Source of the DNA: Nematostella vectensis
Taxonomy: Eukaryota; Cnidaria; Anthozoa; Actiniaria; Edwardsiidae
Length of the DNA stretch: 64,000 bases
Reading direction: 5' to 3'
NCBI RefSeq assembly: GCF_932526225.1
Contig: NC_064039.1
Location: forward strand, 12,356,139-12,420,138
Below, piece after piece: positions 1 to 9,903 of this stretch; the stretch's first letter is position 1; each line of letters opens with the position of its first letter. The notes beneath the pieces were generated by a model. That model was not told the DNA's origin and searched no databases. It was given only the letters and a program-made list of their open reading frames with translations. The translations under genes were made by a program, and so were the position numbers.

Positions 1-180
1 CGTGGTTCCTAGGGCAGCTGCGGTGCTAAGAAGTTGTTCGACTCCGTCTCCAACCGCCATCTTGTCGCTTTTTTGTACCCGTATTTTGGCACTTCGGCTG
101 TTATAGATAATTTGTTACTATGGTGATTTAATAACAGCTTCCCGCGCGCTGCGCTCTGGGTAATAGCACAGGAAGCCTGT

Positions 181-300
181 ACAGGACCCGAAATGATCCC
201 AGGACCCGAAACGATCCCAGGACCCGAAACGATCCCCATAAGTCCCCCAAATGATCCCGGGCCCCGAAACGATCCCAAGGAGTCCCCGAAATGAACCCCG
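181..300. repeat. 18-bp tandem repeat at outer left transposon end
   Basis: At least four copies of a unit like AGGACCCGAAACGATCCC, the later ones diverged, run up to the left inverted repeat. A single copy of the GAAACGATCCC core forms the extreme right end of the element at about 4463-4475 (inverted). The array may be the true transposon terminus or an expansion of it. Confidence 0.7.
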
Positions 301-381
301 TGGAATTACCAGAATGGACAAAGGGAAAGTGGAAGAAAAAAACTTTTTGAAGCATTTAAAAAAAAATTAAAACAAAGGCCC

Positions 382-1195
382 GATACTCAGGCAATGTACA
401 CTACTCAACCACTGGCCTCGATGACGAGTGTCACTCAATGTCAATGACGTCATAGGTCACGTGACTTTAAAAAGCTTCAATATCTCCTACCCTTTAAACC
501 CTAAAGTTCCGATACTCAGGCAATCTACACTACTCAACCACTGGCCTCGATGACGAGTGTCAATCAATGTCAATGACGTCATAGGTCACGTGACTTCAAA
601 AAGCTTCAATATCTCCTACCCTTTAAACCCTAAAGGCCCGATACTCAGGCAATGTACACTACTCAACCACTGGCCTCGATGACGAGTGCCAATCGATGTC
701 GATGACGTCATAGGTCACGTGACCTTAAAAAGCTTCAATATCTCCTATCATTAAAACCCTAAAGACCCGATACTCAGGCAATGTACACTACTCAACCACT
801 GGCCCCGATGACGAGTGCCAATCGATGTCGATGACGTCATAGGTCACGTGACTTTAAAAAGCTTCAATATCTCCTATCCTTAAAACCCTAAAGGCCCGAT
901 ACTAAGGCAATGTACACTACTCAACCACTGGCCTCGATGACGAGTGCCAATCAATGTCGATGACGTCATAGGTCACGTGACTTTAAAAAGCTTCAATATC
1001 TCCTATCCTTAAAACCCTAAAGACCCGATACTAAGGTAATGTACACTACTCAACCACTGGCCTCGATGACGAGTGCCAATCAATGTCGATGACGTCATAG
1101 GTCACGTGACTTTAAAAAGCTTCAATATCTCCTACCCTTTAAACCCCAAAGGTCCAGTACTAAGGTAATGTACACTACTCAACCACAGGCTCGAT
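382..1195 (+). repeat. 129-bp tandem array, left inverted end
   Basis: Copies begin at 382, 511, 640, 769, 898 and 1027 with exact 129-bp spacing, plus a partial copy from about 1156. Each full copy contains a CRE-type TGACGTCA directly followed by an AGGTCA half site and a CACGTG E-box within about 20 bp. Copies differ by a few substitutions. Confidence 0.9.
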
Positions 1196-1645
1196 GACGA
1201 GTGTCTGCTAACCTCGCAACATGCAACACTCACCACTAAGGACGTCAACAATACAAACGTCATACAATCCAAAACATACATACACAGCTTTTTCCCATAC
1301 ATTCCCATACCAAAAGATTAGGACAACGATGTATGTACTGTATTATGGTTGCATTTCATTCTTTACTACTTTTGAAAACAAACTATTTCATGATATAACA
1401 GTGAACTTTTGAGGGAAAAACAATGGCCTTGCATTTTTCCTCTTAAATCAAAATCGTTTCTCGGTTTATGGGCGAACACCGCTCCCTTTAACATTGAACT
1501 TTAACTTTAAAATAATAACATATGTGAAATGCCGAGTCGTACGCAGGGATAGTGTAAACTATGTTACCTAGAAAAGCATTTCATGTAAACAATCCTCGCA
1601 GTATTCCTGGTCATCGGAGTAACAGGCTAAGGCGCTCCCCAGTTC
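1196..1645. other. non-coding transposon interior
   Basis: AT-rich sequence between the left repeat array and the stop codon of the protease gene. I see no ORF with support and no family match; it presumably holds the 3' untranslated region of the transposon transcript. Confidence 0.5.
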
Positions 1646-3307
1646 CTACACCCCACCCGAATAACTCTTGAACTCCTTGTTGCATTTCTGGCAGAACTGT
1701 ACAGTGACTTTTCCTTCTCCGTATTTTTTTATCAAGGATGATGTCGGGTCTGCGGGGTGGCTGCCTTTCTCGGCAATGTCAAGGCTATAATAATGAAGCT
1801 CGGCGTTATGCCCGAGAAGAATCATTCCCTCTTTCCCGGGATCGGTAGACTTGTTGCTAGTGCTCGGAGTGATTATTCGCAGAACATCACTCCCAGTTGA
1901 CGAGACGATGGCAATGTCACGATCAAGCATATTGACAGTTGCCCAGACAACGATCCAGTCTGCCCACACACCCTCTCTCTTCATGTTGTGTAGGTATGAG
2001 TCCCAGGCGCGATGGTTAATAAACTCACCGAGATGTGTGCCGTCAGGGGTAAACGGATTCTGTTCTAAATATCTTACCATATTTTGTCTTAAGACATTAT
2101 GTGGAATCCCTGGACACTTCAATCTTATCAGCTGGTCGTTCACTGCGTAAAAGAAGCAGTTACCGTCCATAGGCACGTCCTTCCTGTAGACGCAACCGGC
2201 AGCAGCCACTTGCTGGTCGAGTACGTCTTTGGTTGAGACCTCTTTTAAAAAGAGGTCTTGAATCTTAAGATTGTCTGGAGTAGCCGCTAAGAAGGGATGG
2301 TTTAGGATGTCGTCAGCCATATCTTGGCGCATTTCGCGACTTTCATCTGGCATGGCGACTGGAGGACTCGTAAATTTGGCTTGGAGAAGTCGTTTAATCA
2401 TGAGGCACATGTGAACCCCACAATCATTAAGATTAGATTGCCTCGGGGTACGGTTATTGACGTGCTCTGACCAACTATTTTTCTTAGATTCCATCTCTTT
2501 GTGAATAAACCTAGCTTTGAGATTGGCAAACACGTCCTTATGTGCTTCGCTGACACCTGCAGAGTCATATAGCTCCAGCGTCATTGCTAAAGTACATAAC
2601 ACAACAAAAATCCAGTGTTTCAATTCCATCAAATGAATAGGGATTACTAAGTAATCGATTTCACTTAATAGTTTATGTTTCATATATTTTCGGTAAGATG
2701 GCGTCTCTTCAGCATCATTGCTTCTATCGAGGGAGGGGTAAAAGTAAGTACTCGCTGTGACTGTACGAGTACTTGCATAGTAATTATTCAAAAAGCATGT
2801 GTACAGATTCACAGTATCGCCACTGAGTTCCTTGTCGCTAACCAGTTCTGTTATAGCATTATCAAGTACGCTTCCGTTATTGTTTTCATCTTCAAACTCT
2901 ATGTCATCATCAGCAAATGTTTCATTTGTCATCTGTAATTGTTGTTCTTGCTTACCGTTTATTTCCTCCTTTACAATCTTTTGCCTTTTACTCTCGTCCT
3001 GTTTCGTTAGTGACGTAATGTCGTCGACTTTAATCCACATACTTTGCCTAATTGTTGGAGCTTCGGGATTATCGATTTGGACAAAGTACTTGTGCTCACT
3101 GTGATCAGCCTTAAGGACAAGTGCTTCACGTGTGCCTCTTAAAGATATTCTTTTGCCTTTCACGAGTTTCTTTGTTTGTGGGAGCCTTACCAAAACCTTT
3201 TCACCAACAAAGTACCTGGAGGGCGGATTCCTTTTTAGTTCCCTTTTCACCATTCTTCTTGCTGATTCGTTTGACGAGTGAAGTGCCTTCTGTCTTTTTC
3301 TATCCAT
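1646..3307 (-). CDS. transposon protein: GPY/F-like integrase tail, Ulp1-like SUMO protease and OTU-like deubiquitinase
   Basis: 553 residues from the ATG at 3307; the frame is open upstream to about 3413 with an AG acceptor there, so the real start may be spliced. Residues about 25-95 resemble the GPY/F/SH3-like tail of retroviral-type integrases (FVGEKVLVRLP then HKYFVQI). Residues about 160-335 look like a C48 Ulp1/SENP protease: H231 in HWIFVV, D248 in LYDSAG, Q290 and C296 in RQSNLNDCGVHMC, with H-D and Q-C spacings of 17 and 6 as in SENP1. Residues about 370-512 look like an OTU protease: D381 and C384 in DGNCFF, H505 in ELHYYS. A C-x2-C pair lies near the C-terminus. All catalytic residues are present and the ORF is unbroken, suggesting recent function. 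A role in removing SUMO or ubiquitin from host factors is inference. Confidence 0.85.
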   Translation of the reverse strand: MDRKRQKALHSSNESARRMVKRELKRNPPSRYFVGEKVLVRLPQTKKLVKGKRISLRGTREALVLKADHSEHKYFVQIDNPEAPTIRQSMWIKVDDITSLTKQDESKRQKIVKEEINGKQEQQLQMTNETFADDDIEFEDENNNGSVLDNAITELVSDKELSGDTVNLYTCFLNNYYASTRTVTASTYFYPSLDRSNDAEETPSYRKYMKHKLLSEIDYLVIPIHLMELKHWIFVVLCTLAMTLELYDSAGVSEAHKDVFANLKARFIHKEMESKKNSWSEHVNNRTPRQSNLNDCGVHMCLMIKRLLQAKFTSPPVAMPDESREMRQDMADDILNHPFLAATPDNLKIQDLFLKEVSTKDVLDQQVAAAGCVYRKDVPMDGNCFFYAVNDQLIRLKCPGIPHNVLRQNMVRYLEQNPFTPDGTHLGEFINHRAWDSYLHNMKREGVWADWIVVWATVNMLDRDIAIVSSTGSDVLRIITPSTSNKSTDPGKEGMILLGHNAELHYYSLDIAEKGSHPADPTSSLIKKYGEGKVTVQFCQKCNKEFKSYSGGV

Positions 3308-3839
3308 TTCTTGAAACCACGAGTCATAGTCGGAATCAGAATTGATCTCGTCGGTTCCATTCTCCTCGGGAACGTCAAAATCCTGACCTTTGTCGTCCAG
3401 AGAAAGCGTAACTAATTACTGGCCTCAGTATCAGGTGATTTTCTTTTGTACGCTGCATTGACTGAAACTCGTCATCGCAAACTGTGGACATTGCGAGTAA
3501 AAACTGACAAGAACCTAACCTGACCACCCCCCAGATAAGAACCACTCTAGGCTATCAAAAACAGGTTTTTATTGTAAAACAAATAATTTTCAAAAAAAAA
3601 TTTAAAAAAATATGCCAAAGTGCCACGATACAAAACAACACACCAAACAAAATAAGCAGGAAAGAGGAAATGGCATTAAACTATGCTAAATAACAGAAAC
3701 GAAAATAAATAATTTTGACCGCCACTGTTAATTTACGAATAACAAGAACATAGTATCCTAAGTTCTCACAAAGAACCATTCATATAAGGACATGTGGATG
3801 TTAAAATAAAATGCCATAGACATTGAAACTCGTCATCAT
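3308..3839. other. transposon interior upstream of the protease ORF
   Basis: The first ~105 bp (to 3413) stay open in the protease frame and encode an acidic stretch. The rest is AT-rich with no supported ORF. The DDE integrase core expected before a GPY/F domain is not present. Confidence 0.5.
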
Positions 3840-4370
3840 TGCCTGAGTGTCGAACATTTAGGGTTTAAAGGGTAGGAGATATTTAAAAAGTCACATGACC
3901 TATTACGTCATCGACATTGAGTGGCACTCGTCATCGAGGCCAGTGGTCGAGTAGTGTACATTGCCTGAGTATCGGACCTTTAGGGTTTAAAGGGTAGGAG
4001 ATATTTAAAAAGTCACATGACCTATGACGTCATTGACATTGAGTGGCACTCGTCATCGAGGCCAGTGGTCGAGTAGTGTACATTGCCTGAGTATCGGACC
4101 TTTAGGGTTTAAAGGGTAGGAGATATTGAAGCTTTTGAAAGTCACGTGACCTATGACGTCATTGACATTGATTGACACTCGTCATCGAGGCCAGTGGTTG
4201 AGTAGTGTACATTGCCTGAGTATCGGGCCTTTAGGGTTTTAAGGATAGGAGATATTGAAGCTTTTTAAAGTCACGTGACCTATGACGTCATTGACATTGA
4301 TTGACACTCGTCATCGAGGTCAGTGGTTGAGTAGTGTACATTGCCTGAGTATCGGGCCTTTGTTTTTTAA
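3840..4370 (-). repeat. 129-bp tandem array, right inverted end
   Basis: About four copies of the same unit as at 382-1195, in opposite orientation. Two copies have CACATG instead of the CACGTG E-box and one has TTACGTCA instead of the full CRE. It ends about 100 bp before the FAHD1 stop codon. Confidence 0.9.
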
Positions 4371-4478
4371 TTTTTTTTATAATGCTTCAAAAAGTATTTC
4401 CTTCCACTTTTCCTTTGTCCATTCTGGTAATTCCACGGGGTTCATTTCGGGGACTCCTTGGGATCGTTTCGTTTCGTT

Positions 4479-6005
4479 TCATTTCTCAACACTAAATGCC
4501 ATTTCAACAATGCCCTCGATTCCTGCAGTGATGTTGTCACCCTCCTTGACGGCTGACACGCCTGCTGGTGTACCTGTTAAAATCAGATCCCCTTCCTCTA
4601 GTGTCATTATCTTACTGATGTAGCTGATTAGAAAAGGTACAGTAAACATCATATCACTAGTTACTCCCTCTTGCTTTGTCACCCCATCAACCTTAAGCCA
4701 AAGTTTCAAATTATGTGGATCTGGGATTGATGAGGAATGAATAAAGTCACTAACTGGGCAAGAGGTATCAAACCCTTTACTAATTGCCCATGGGTGGCCC
4801 TTTTTCTTAAGCTCCTCCTGCAATGTCCTATCAGTCATGTCAAGTGCTAGTGCATAGCCACCAACATGATCCATAGCTGCTTCCTCATTGATGTTAGCTC
4901 CTTTTTGACCTATGACAACTCCAAGTTCAACTTCATGGTGAAGCTGTGAGCAGTTTGAGGGGATCTGAAAGCAATGAAAAAAAAAAATAACAATTTATCT
5001 CAGCTGAGAACTGATTGAACCACTGAAATTTGTTATATATACATGAAATTACACAATAAACTATTATATGCAATGCATTGTATACTGCGAGAGTATCAGC
5101 ACGGTAGTTTAAAAGAAGACAGTGGAGATTGATTGGGTACGGCATGAGAATAAAATGGCGAGCTAGTGTAGAGGACCTTTGAGCCACAAAACACAAAAAG
5201 CAGAGGAAAGGTATAACATGCAATAACCACTTTAGGAGTACTGAGTAAAGAAAGAGTAAAGAGGATATCCATTACTCAACTAGTTCCCAGTGCCATATAG
5301 CTAACATGATTGCAGGTAGTGCACCCCCCTGACTTGATAGATCCGGAATTTAACAAAGACATATAAAAGAAAATCCTGACAGCCCCCCCCCTAGCAAACA
5401 AGTTTTTTTTAGCTATAGCATTGAAGACATTAATGTAGCATTGCATTGTACCTTTATTTTGCTTCCTTGCTCAATGTATGCTGATGTTGGTTTGAGAAAT
5501 ATCAGTGGTTTATCAGGGACAACATTGCCAAGCTCAGCTGCATGATCTCTGAAACAATGACATTCAATAGAAATAAAACAGCTATAAAGGACAATAGATA
5601 GGACAGGGAACATAGGCAGAAGTAACTTAATTCCAAAAACAAAAGCTTAGTAAAGCGGAAAGTCTATCATAAAATTTCAAAGCAATAGAAAATTATTGAT
5701 AATAATCGATAAACTGATTGGACGAAAATTTGTGAGTATCGAATATTAACGATTCCCTACACGATACCAATTAACTATTATTTTGTTTTTATTGTCGATT
5801 GCCTGGATGTTCGATTCGATTTTCATCGATTGAATTGTACACTATGAAAAGTCTCGGAAGATATGCACGCCTCTTAAAGCGAATTGCTACGTTGAGTACT
5901 TAATATCCTATTTTTTCGTAATATTCACCGATAGTTTCTTCCTACAGCCACGATCTTTCGTCCGAAATCGACAAAACGCCTCAAGTCACGCGTTTTGGCC
6001 GCCAT
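4479..6005 (-). CDS. FAHD1: FAH domain-containing protein 1 (acylpyruvate hydrolase / oxaloacetate decarboxylase), 3 exons
   Basis: Exons 5929-6005, 5452-5548 and 4479-4964 join in phase to 219 residues (human FAHD1 is 224). Start chosen at MAAKTRDL (good Kozak context); in-frame ATGs at 6023 and 6062 are possible. The family hydrolyses acylpyruvates and decarboxylates oxaloacetate, mainly in mitochondria. Visible landmarks: VGRNYRDH at residues 21-28, metal-binding E69 and E71 in HHEVELG, D100 in ALALDM, K121 in ISKGFDTSCPVS, and the LTGTPAGV loop. The protein ends VEK then TGA, three residues short of the human end, and this TGA sits at the edge of the transposon at 181-4475, so the native last residues and 3'UTR were probably replaced by the insertion. 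Divergent neighbour at 6608 suggests a shared promoter. Confidence 0.95.
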
Positions 6006-6607
6006 CTTGATTGATTTTTTCATCCAGACACAGGTATCCAAAGATAACGCCGGCTGTTCCATAATTTGGAGAGAAAGAGGAAAAAATCCTACATTGTATT
6101 TTTAAAATTTGGAAGATTTAGAATAACTTAAATTTAGGGCATATCCATGCCAACACTTTGTGTGTGTGTGTGTGTTTTTTTTTTGTATTTTAAGAAACTA
6201 ATGCATATAAGTAATAAGCTTACATATATTTTCTATTTGCCAATCAGATAATGATCAACGCGAGCCGTTCAATGTATTATTTGAACACATAGCCAATCGC
6301 TGTACAATAATTTTAAATTGTTCTCATGCATAATTCATCTAGTTGTTGCGGTACTAGCAAAGCGATTTCGCGCGCTTGGATATTTTCCCGCGAAAATGGT
6401 GTGGGCGGCGAGCGCGTGACGAGATAACGGATCTACTAGAAGGCCCTCAAGACGAGATCCTTCAACTAGAACCCGAAAATCAGGCTCGAACTACACGCCT
6501 TCAGAATCGCCAAAAGACACCATTCCATTTCAGGGTTCTAGTGTCGTTCTTCCTGTTTTTAGTTCTGCTTGTTTTAGGGACAATGGTTTATTTTGTGTAT
6601 GCGAAAT
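6006..6607. promoter_or_regulatory. probable bidirectional promoter between FAHD1 and the plus-strand coiled-coil gene
   Basis: The two genes run away from each other across about 600 bp. It contains a (GT)n tract at 6162-6175 and a GC-richer stretch at 6360-6420. An open frame at 6358-6624 would encode a basic stretch followed by a strong hydrophobic segment, but it has no ATG start and begins just after a stop codon, so I do not call it a gene. The first ATG (6395) opens only a 7-codon ORF. Confidence 0.4.
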
Positions 6608-9095
6608 ATGCAAGTGAATCGTAACGAGCTGGTGGGACAACAATCTTCAACATCTGTAAGTTACTGTGAGATATTGTGTCAATTTAAAAAAAAGTTTCCG
6701 TATGCCTAGCTTTTCGGAAAAATAAATATTCAAATTGAATGTTTTAAAGATTAAATTCTATGGTTTTCGGTATCCTTTCAAATAATTTTCATCGTGATTG
6801 AGAATAATTAGTTTCACTTTAAATTCACAAACAACGCTTGCCAACCATACTACCAGTTATAAATTTAGGATTTCAAGGCCAACAGAAACGAAAAAAGTAT
6901 AATGTTCCGTACACACTCTATTTAAAATTCACTTTCGTTTGTCTTCAAACCTAATCTCTAACCATAGCCTTTCTTCTTCACTTCCGCACTGGAATATTGA
7001 ACAAACTAAATAAAATAACTCCTCTTTTCATTAACACTGCTCAAAATTATGCATAATTTATCAAATTCCAAATACAAACGCTAATGGTGTCGAAACCAAT
7101 TCTTAAACTATCGAAATAAACCTTAAAAATATCTTAATCCCTTAACCCTAGATTAAGCTTTTAAAGTTCAATTTGAACTTGTTCTTTTTTTTTTTTTCAG
7201 CAAAAAAGGTTTTTCTGTTTGGATCATCAAGCGATGGAGGTGGACCAGCATAAAATCCAAGGGTAGGGGTTTAAAGCCTCCTTGAAATAGAGAATTAACG
7301 CCTACAACATAGTTAATCATAAAGCTTACTAAGGGGAAAAAGGAAAAACCTCTCGTATATGGAGGATTTAAATAAAATAAATTTTCACATTGACAAGGAG
7401 AGAGAGAGAATTAAAGTAAGCTTACTTATATATTCTCTTTATGCAAGGTTGTGTTTATCGCAACGCGAATATAGTTTACATGTGGTGATAATACCCAGCT
7501 GAGAGAATGAATTATCATATCGATCACGATGAGAAACATTAGCTTGATTCGAGGCAGGTGTACAAACCGAAATGTTGTCCCAATAAAAAATTCTGTCAAA
7601 TACACTCCTTTTTTATAAGAATCTTTTTTATAAGAACGTCCAGCCTGAGATTTCACCAAATTTTAGAAACATGCTAAGAACATGCCGTGGCTGAAATAGC
7701 AGCAAAATGTTGAGTTTTGTTTGTGTGTTGTGTTCTAAAATGCTGAATCGAATTGTGTTCATAATACACCCTTAAATATTATTGCTATTGATCATTTGTG
7801 TAATTCTCTTCCTAATTCATTGGGTATTGTATTCTCAAATGCACATCGTTAAAAAAATATTCAGCCTTAAATTGCTCCAAAAATAAAAACGACCCAGTCT
7901 CAACTGAAAATTAGACGTTATAAAAAAAAGAATGTATTCAATCGTTTTAAGAAATCCTAACCAGCGAGGATTTTAATCTCCAAAGAAAATGTTCTTTATT
8001 TAGTGCAACTGAATATGGTTATTATCATTTTTGTTGTTGTTGTTGTAGTGACGTGACTGGCCAATTGTCGTGGAAGGTGGGTTACGAGTTGATGTCATAC
8101 AAATATTGAATGCCACCATAACTGATCCGGCCAATATGTTTTACTCCCTCAAATTCACTTGACAAATAAAAAATCTGATAATTACTTTAACAAGACAGGC
8201 AAGCGATGCAAACCAACAAACAAACGCAGTTTGCTCTTCTGACCGTATTATTTTTTGTTCTAAACTCAGGATCAATTAAAAGCCTCTGACGAAGTTCCAT
8301 GTAATGAAGGTGTGTATTTCTAGGGAGGGTCTTAAAGCCTGGTTTCCATAAGAAAGAAACCAGGTCATGCGATCATATGGAAACCACCTTGAGATTGGAA
8401 TGTGATTGCTGAGTCAAATTAAGTACAATACCATTTGCATAAATATTGCAGGTCCTGTGCAGTTTAAAATCAAACCCCCTTTCTTTTGTTTTTAAATGAC
8501 TCCACCCATTAGATTGCTCAGACCAGTACTCTGTAATGATGACACAGATCACAGAGATAGAGAAAAGCCTGGATGCAGTCAAACACAAGCTTCGAGCTGC
8601 CAGTGGTGTGTAGGCCTTAGTATGAAACACAGCATCCTCCAACTTTTCCCTCTCAAATTTCTGATGCTTTATTTTATTATTCTTCTAGAGAAATGTGCCA
8701 TGTTCCTATAATTTTTTTTTAAATGGAGTAAAAAGAAAGTACATAGGAAAAACATACAGATCTATTTAGGCAAACATCTTAGGTTATCAGACAGTGTCAC
8801 TGTCAAAGTGAACGGTTTCCTAATGACTTGGTTGCCTAGTAACTAAATACCATTCCTTTTTATTACTGGTATAGTCAAATGCAGTTAGTTTATATGACCT
8901 CCCTCCCCCACAAGTGGCCACACCCAAGGTAGCTGACATTATTCTGTTTCAGTGAAATGTCACATGTTAAACGTGGATGTGGTGACTATGTTCAACCCGG
9001 AGACAGTAGACACCTTGAACAAGATCGTGGAGGATTGTGAAGCTTGCACAAAGACCATGAATGATATGGTAACTGAAGACATCCAAGTTACCTAG
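6608..9095 (+). CDS. small coiled-coil protein of unknown function, 6 exons
   Basis: Exons 6608-6655, 7201-7262, 8049-8076, 8270-8309, 8522-8605 and 8953-9095 join without a frame break to 134 residues, ending in IQVT and TAG. Donors include a GTAAGT after exon 1; acceptors of exons 2, 3 and 6 have clear pyrimidine tracts. Phase agreement across all five junctions is the main support. The C-terminal half (from DQYSVMMTQITEIEK) looks helical and coiled-coil with several Cys; there is no signal peptide or membrane segment. I do not recognise the family; small subunits of complexes such as BLOC-1/BORC look like this, but that is only a resemblance. Start could also be the ATG at 6599. The 28-bp exon 3 is the least certain part. 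Confidence 0.6.
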
Positions 9096-9289
9096 CAATG
9101 TGGATTCTCATAGCCAAATGGCTGCCATTATAAGAAATGGCAGACAAAGCACAAGTGGAAATCAAAACGTTTACCATTTGAGATTTAAAATGATCCTGAC
9201 TCGTTGAACAGCTATTTAATGCCTTGTTTGCAATTCCATACTTTGTATATGTAAACAGTCTATTTATTCTTTTAAATCTATTTTTACAA

Positions 9290-9295
9290 AATAAA
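9290..9295 (+). terminator. polyadenylation signal AATAAA
   Basis: AATAAA about 195 bp past the stop codon of the gene ending at 9095. A TTTATT (AATAAA on the minus strand) at 9262-9267 could serve the convergent PERK gene, so the two 3'UTRs may overlap. Confidence 0.45.
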
Positions 9296-9903
9296 CATAT
9301 AAAACTACAAAATATACAAATATGTACTATGTCTTTTTCTGTTTCACAATAAACAAGACCTTGAATATAAACCAAGTAGGTTGCACATGAGTACAATATA
9401 TCACTGTGCAAAAGAAATTTGACAGTAAGCTTAGTAGCACCTTTTAGTGTCAGGGATGGACTGGAAAGGCTTCCCCTGTATGACACTAAGAGCAGCTGCA
9501 ATGCAGACTAGACTGTACCCTGCATAGTGTGCATAATGGGTTTTGACCCCTTTTTCCAACCCACAGAAGAAAGCCAACTTATAAAGAATGGCATAGACAA
9601 TCTCCTATTGCAAAGACTAAATGGCATCTAAATTCCTCTCCCATCCTAATCTACAACACCTCACAATAATATTTAAAATTATATGAGCTTTAGACAACAA
9701 TATTGAACAGTACTATAATGTACAAAACAGGGTACAAAACAATGTTTTGTGGTGTATCCTATATTAGTCATATATGAGTCAACCCAATGAATTTTCCATG
9801 TATCAGTTTTGGGTGTTTTTTCAGTCTGATTCATACCCTTCACACAAGGTTTTAAATATCTTTTAATCTATTTTGTACATTGACTTATTGCCATTGCTCT
9901 GTC
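9296..9903. other. intergenic gap between convergent genes
   Basis: AT-rich, with no supported ORF or repeat. Probably the 3'UTR of PERK, read on the minus strand. Confidence 0.4.

Larger units (their letters stand above)
181..4475 (-). mobile_element. DNA transposon with long tandem-repeat inverted ends, encoding a Ulp1-OTU dual-protease protein
   Basis: The sequence at about 266-395 reappears inverted at about 4340-4475, so these are the outer parts of terminal inverted repeats. Inside each end lies an array of a 129-bp unit, about 6.6 copies on the left (382-1190) and about 4 copies inverted on the right (3840-4340). Between them is one long minus-strand ORF (1646-3307). The ORF starts with a GPY/F-like integrase tail, which fits an integrase-type DNA transposon of the Ginger kind; I recall accessory Ulp1 and OTU proteases from that group, but the family call is inference. 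I see no DDE integrase core in 3420-3830, so this copy is probably internally deleted and non-autonomous. The left end carries extra 18-bp repeats outward (181-300) that the right end lacks, so its outer limit is uncertain. Confidence 0.75.

Noticed and set aside
128..355. Three overlapping minus-strand ORFs rich in Gly/Ser/Arg near the left edge
   Set aside because: They translate the 18-bp tandem repeat and have no family resemblance.
9088..9501. 137-codon minus-strand ORF after the coiled-coil gene
   Set aside because: Low-complexity hydrophobic composition, no splice partners, overlaps a plus-strand 3'UTR.
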